Shown piece after piece: positions 4,861-6,288 of a stretch of DNA of 6,288 bases. The stretch comes from Actinomycetota bacterium. GTDB lineage: Bacteria > Actinomycetota > Actinomycetes > Propionibacteriales > Propionibacteriaceae. Position 1 is the stretch's first letter; every line of letters begins with the position of its first letter. The DNA lies in contig JACRAA010000326.1 of assembly GCA_016213595.1 (NCBI GenBank), positions 1 to 6,288 of the forward strand. The letters are read 5' to 3'. The notes under the pieces were generated by a model. The model was not told where the DNA came from. It did no database searches and saw nothing but the letters and a program-made list of their open reading frames with translations. A program made the position numbers and the translations under genes.

Positions 4861-6075
4861 CTACACGACCTGCCGGACCAGCGCCTCCGCCGCATCGACG
4901 ATCTGCAGGGTCTCCCGCTCCCACTGCGGCTCCTGGCTGCGGTACGGGCCGGTGGCGAGAGAGATGATGACGGCGGCGGCGCGCAGCCGGAGCTCGGTCG
5001 CGTCGACGCGCTCGTCGAAGACCGGCACCCAGGTGCGGAGCAGGTGGTGGACGCGCTCGGTCTGCCGGGCGTTCATGCGCTGCACGGTGGACAGGTGCGC
5101 GACGAGGCAGGCGAGGTCGTCGGCCCGGCGTCCCGGACCCACCGTGTCGATGTCGAGGATCCCCGACACGTGGCCGTTGCGGACGTGGATCTGGCCCTCG
5201 TGGAAGTCGCCGTGGGTGGGTTCCTGCCCTTCCGGGCATCCCTCCAGGCCCTGGCTGATCTGCTCCGCCATCCAGTCGAGCCGCGTGGCCAGCGAGGGCA
5301 TCGCCTGCGACACCATCCGCGCGTAGTGCTTCACCGCGTCCGACCAGGGGGGACGGCGTTCCAGCTCGGCGACGGAGGCCGGCATCGCGTCCAGGACGCG
5401 GATCAGGCGTTCCGCTGTCGTCGGCGGCTCCTCGTCGAAGATGGCACGGGCGAGCGGGCGCCCCGGGAGCTCGTCGAGCACGAGGAGGTGGTCGGACGTC
5501 GCCGCGAGGATGGGCGGAGCCGGAACACCGGCCTCGAGCAGCAGCTCGTGACGCGCCTTCACGGACTCGAAGAGCCGCTCGCGCAGCACCTTGACGTACA
5601 GCACGCGCGCCGGCGATGTCACGGTGCACTTGAGGACAGCCCTGCGCCGCGGGCGGTAGCCGATCATGTCGAGCCTGATCTGGTCGACGCCCACGGGCGT
5701 CGGGAAGACGTGGTACTCGTTGAGGACAGCCGCCATCTCCGTCGGGTACGCGGCCCGTTCCAGCCCCGGCAGGTCAGGGTCCCTCGGGTAGATCCACACG
5801 GCGACCTCGCGGTCCCCATCGGCGAAGATCGTCGCACGCTCGTCCGTATGGGCCAGCCCGCCGGCGCGCGCGGACACCCCGAGCAGCTCCTTGCGGACAC
5901 CGTGCGGCCACTCGACGGACGCCACGTACGTCGCTGTCGTGGACCGCTGCGGGTTGGCGTCGATGTGGTCGAGCGCCCATGACTGAAGGACTCCCCCGGC
6001 GTGCTGCACGGCGGTGCGCAGCAGGTTCCCCACCTCGTCCCCGGTCAGGAGCTTCGAACCGTCCGGATCGCGCAC
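4861..6075 (-). CDS. Aminoglycoside-phosphotransferase-fold (APH/choline kinase-like) protein
   Basis: A 404-residue soluble protein. The C-terminal half (about 158-330) has the kinase fold: ATP-binding lysine candidate K162 (LYVKVLRER), EAGVPAPPIL (181-190), hinge-like LLVLDELPGRPL (197-208), catalytic HGDFHEGQ (288-295, D290) and metal-binding GILDIDTVGPG (305-315, D308 and D310). The usual asparagine of HGDxxxxN is Q295. I recall similar variants in other actinobacterial proteins, so it is probably functional. The first 155 residues are not recognised; they contain AVWIYPRDPDLPGLERAAYP (92-111) and look globular. The substrate is unknown, and there is no basis to call it a resistance gene. 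The GTG start at 6075 is supported by a full AGGAGGTGA. A gene ending 47 bp upstream on the same strand suggests an operon. Confidence 0.85.
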   Translation of the reverse strand: MRDPDGSKLLTGDEVGNLLRTAVQHAGGVLQSWALDHIDANPQRSTTATYVASVEWPHGVRKELLGVSARAGGLAHTDERATIFADGDREVAVWIYPRDPDLPGLERAAYPTEMAAVLNEYHVFPTPVGVDQIRLDMIGYRPRRRAVLKCTVTSPARVLYVKVLRERLFESVKARHELLLEAGVPAPPILAATSDHLLVLDELPGRPLARAIFDEEPPTTAERLIRVLDAMPASVAELERRPPWSDAVKHYARMVSQAMPSLATRLDWMAEQISQGLEGCPEGQEPTHGDFHEGQIHVRNGHVSGILDIDTVGPGRRADDLACLVAHLSTVQRMNARQTERVHHLLRTWVPVFDERVDATELRLRAAAVIISLATGPYRSQEPQWERETLQIVDAAEALVRQVV

Positions 6076-6076
6076 G

Positions 6077-6085
6077 TCACCTCCT
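6077..6085 (-). promoter_or_regulatory. Full-length Shine-Dalgarno of the kinase gene
   Basis: On the minus strand AGGAGGTGA matches the 16S anti-Shine-Dalgarno across nine bases, one base before GTG 6075. Counted from AGGAGG the spacing is four bases, slightly short but acceptable. It fixes the unusual GTG as the start. Confidence 0.8.
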
Positions 6086-6122
6086 CAGCACGCCTCGATC
6101 ACTGGGCTCTGGTGCGGTGAGC

Positions 6123-6288
6123 CTATCGGTCGACGGTCGCCTCGATCTCATTCCCCTCGCCGCCTGCGCTGAGCGTGGCGACGCTCTCCCCCGGAGCCCC
6201 GTGGGCATCCTCGTCGGCGGTCTCGTCGGCACCCTTGTCGGCGGTCTCGTGGGCATCCTGGTGGGCATCCTCGTGGGCGGTCTCGTCC
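6123..6288 (-). CDS. C-terminal tail of an unidentified gene, entering from the right edge
   Basis: A frame that is open from the window edge ends in TAG at 6125-6123. It encodes 54 visible residues. The first 28 are seven tetrapeptide units (DETA, HEDA, HQDA, HETA, DKGA, DETA, DEDA), followed by HGAP and then APGESVATLSAGGEGNEIE to the end. Third positions are nearly all G/C, as expected for coding sequence here, and the stop lies 47 bp before the kinase start on the same strand, so co-transcription is likely. The body of the protein is outside the window, so no function is given. The opposite strand of the repeat is also open (VGILVGGL-type), and that hydrophobic reading is the main alternative. 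Confidence 0.6.
   Translation of the reverse strand, partial: DETAHEDAHQDAHETADKGADETADEDAHGAPGESVATLSAGGEGNEIEATVDR
6204..6287 (-). repeat. 12-bp tandem repeat, seven units, coding
   Basis: Seven consecutive 12-bp units of the form (G/C)ACGAG(ACC or GAT)GCC on the minus strand, with a degenerate eighth (6192-6203). Because 12 is a multiple of three, copy number can change without a frameshift. All frames through it stay open, which explains spurious overlapping ORFs. The array may continue beyond the window. Confidence 0.85.

Noticed and set aside
5044..5982. 312-codon plus-strand frame antisense to the kinase
   Set aside because: Shadow of the kinase gene; no recognisable domain and no ribosome binding site.
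6077..6268. 63-codon minus-strand frame starting with MPTR repeats
   Set aside because: It is an out-of-frame reading of the 12-bp repeat and overlaps the kinase's ribosome binding site. The neighbouring frame ending at 6123 has better codon bias and is open to the window edge.

Overview
The window comes from a high-GC, densely coding genome with strong G/C third-position bias. The methionyl-tRNA synthetase sequence, the GTG start with a full Shine-Dalgarno and the kinase subfamily all point to an actinobacterium (Actinomycetota). Micrococcales is a guess that the sequence alone cannot settle.

Layout, left to right. (1) Positions 1-1596, minus strand: metG, methionyl-tRNA synthetase, whose last part runs off the left edge. 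(2) Positions 1597-1924: a 328-bp gap holding the probable metG promoter, a 35-bp tandem duplication, an array of short CGCACC/GGTGCG motifs and one DnaA-box-like 9-mer. (3) Positions 1925-2944, plus strand: a 339-residue protein with an AbiEi-type winged-helix N-terminus and a DUF559/Vsr-like nuclease C-terminus, with no toxin partner beside it. (4) Positions 2945-3303: a 359-bp gap with a second copy of the motif array (43 bp identical to the first), then three 19-bp palindromic units and a probable promoter. (5) Positions 3304-4824, plus strand: a 14-TM DHA2-type MFS exporter. (6) Positions 4825-4860: a short convergent gap with a hairpin. (7) Positions 4861-6075, minus strand: an aminoglycoside-phosphotransferase-fold kinase. 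(8) Positions 6123-6288, minus strand: the last 54 residues of an upstream gene, made largely of tetrapeptide repeats, probably co-transcribed with the kinase.

metG is housekeeping; the rest looks accessory. The exporter is a single-gene unit that appears to be repressed through the triple operator by a regulator encoded elsewhere. The most intriguing part is the AbiEi-nuclease gene bracketed by two near-identical motif arrays, which gives it the look of a cassette or of a gene lying between its own binding sites. Whether the arrays belong to that gene or are simply dispersed genomic repeats cannot be decided from this window.
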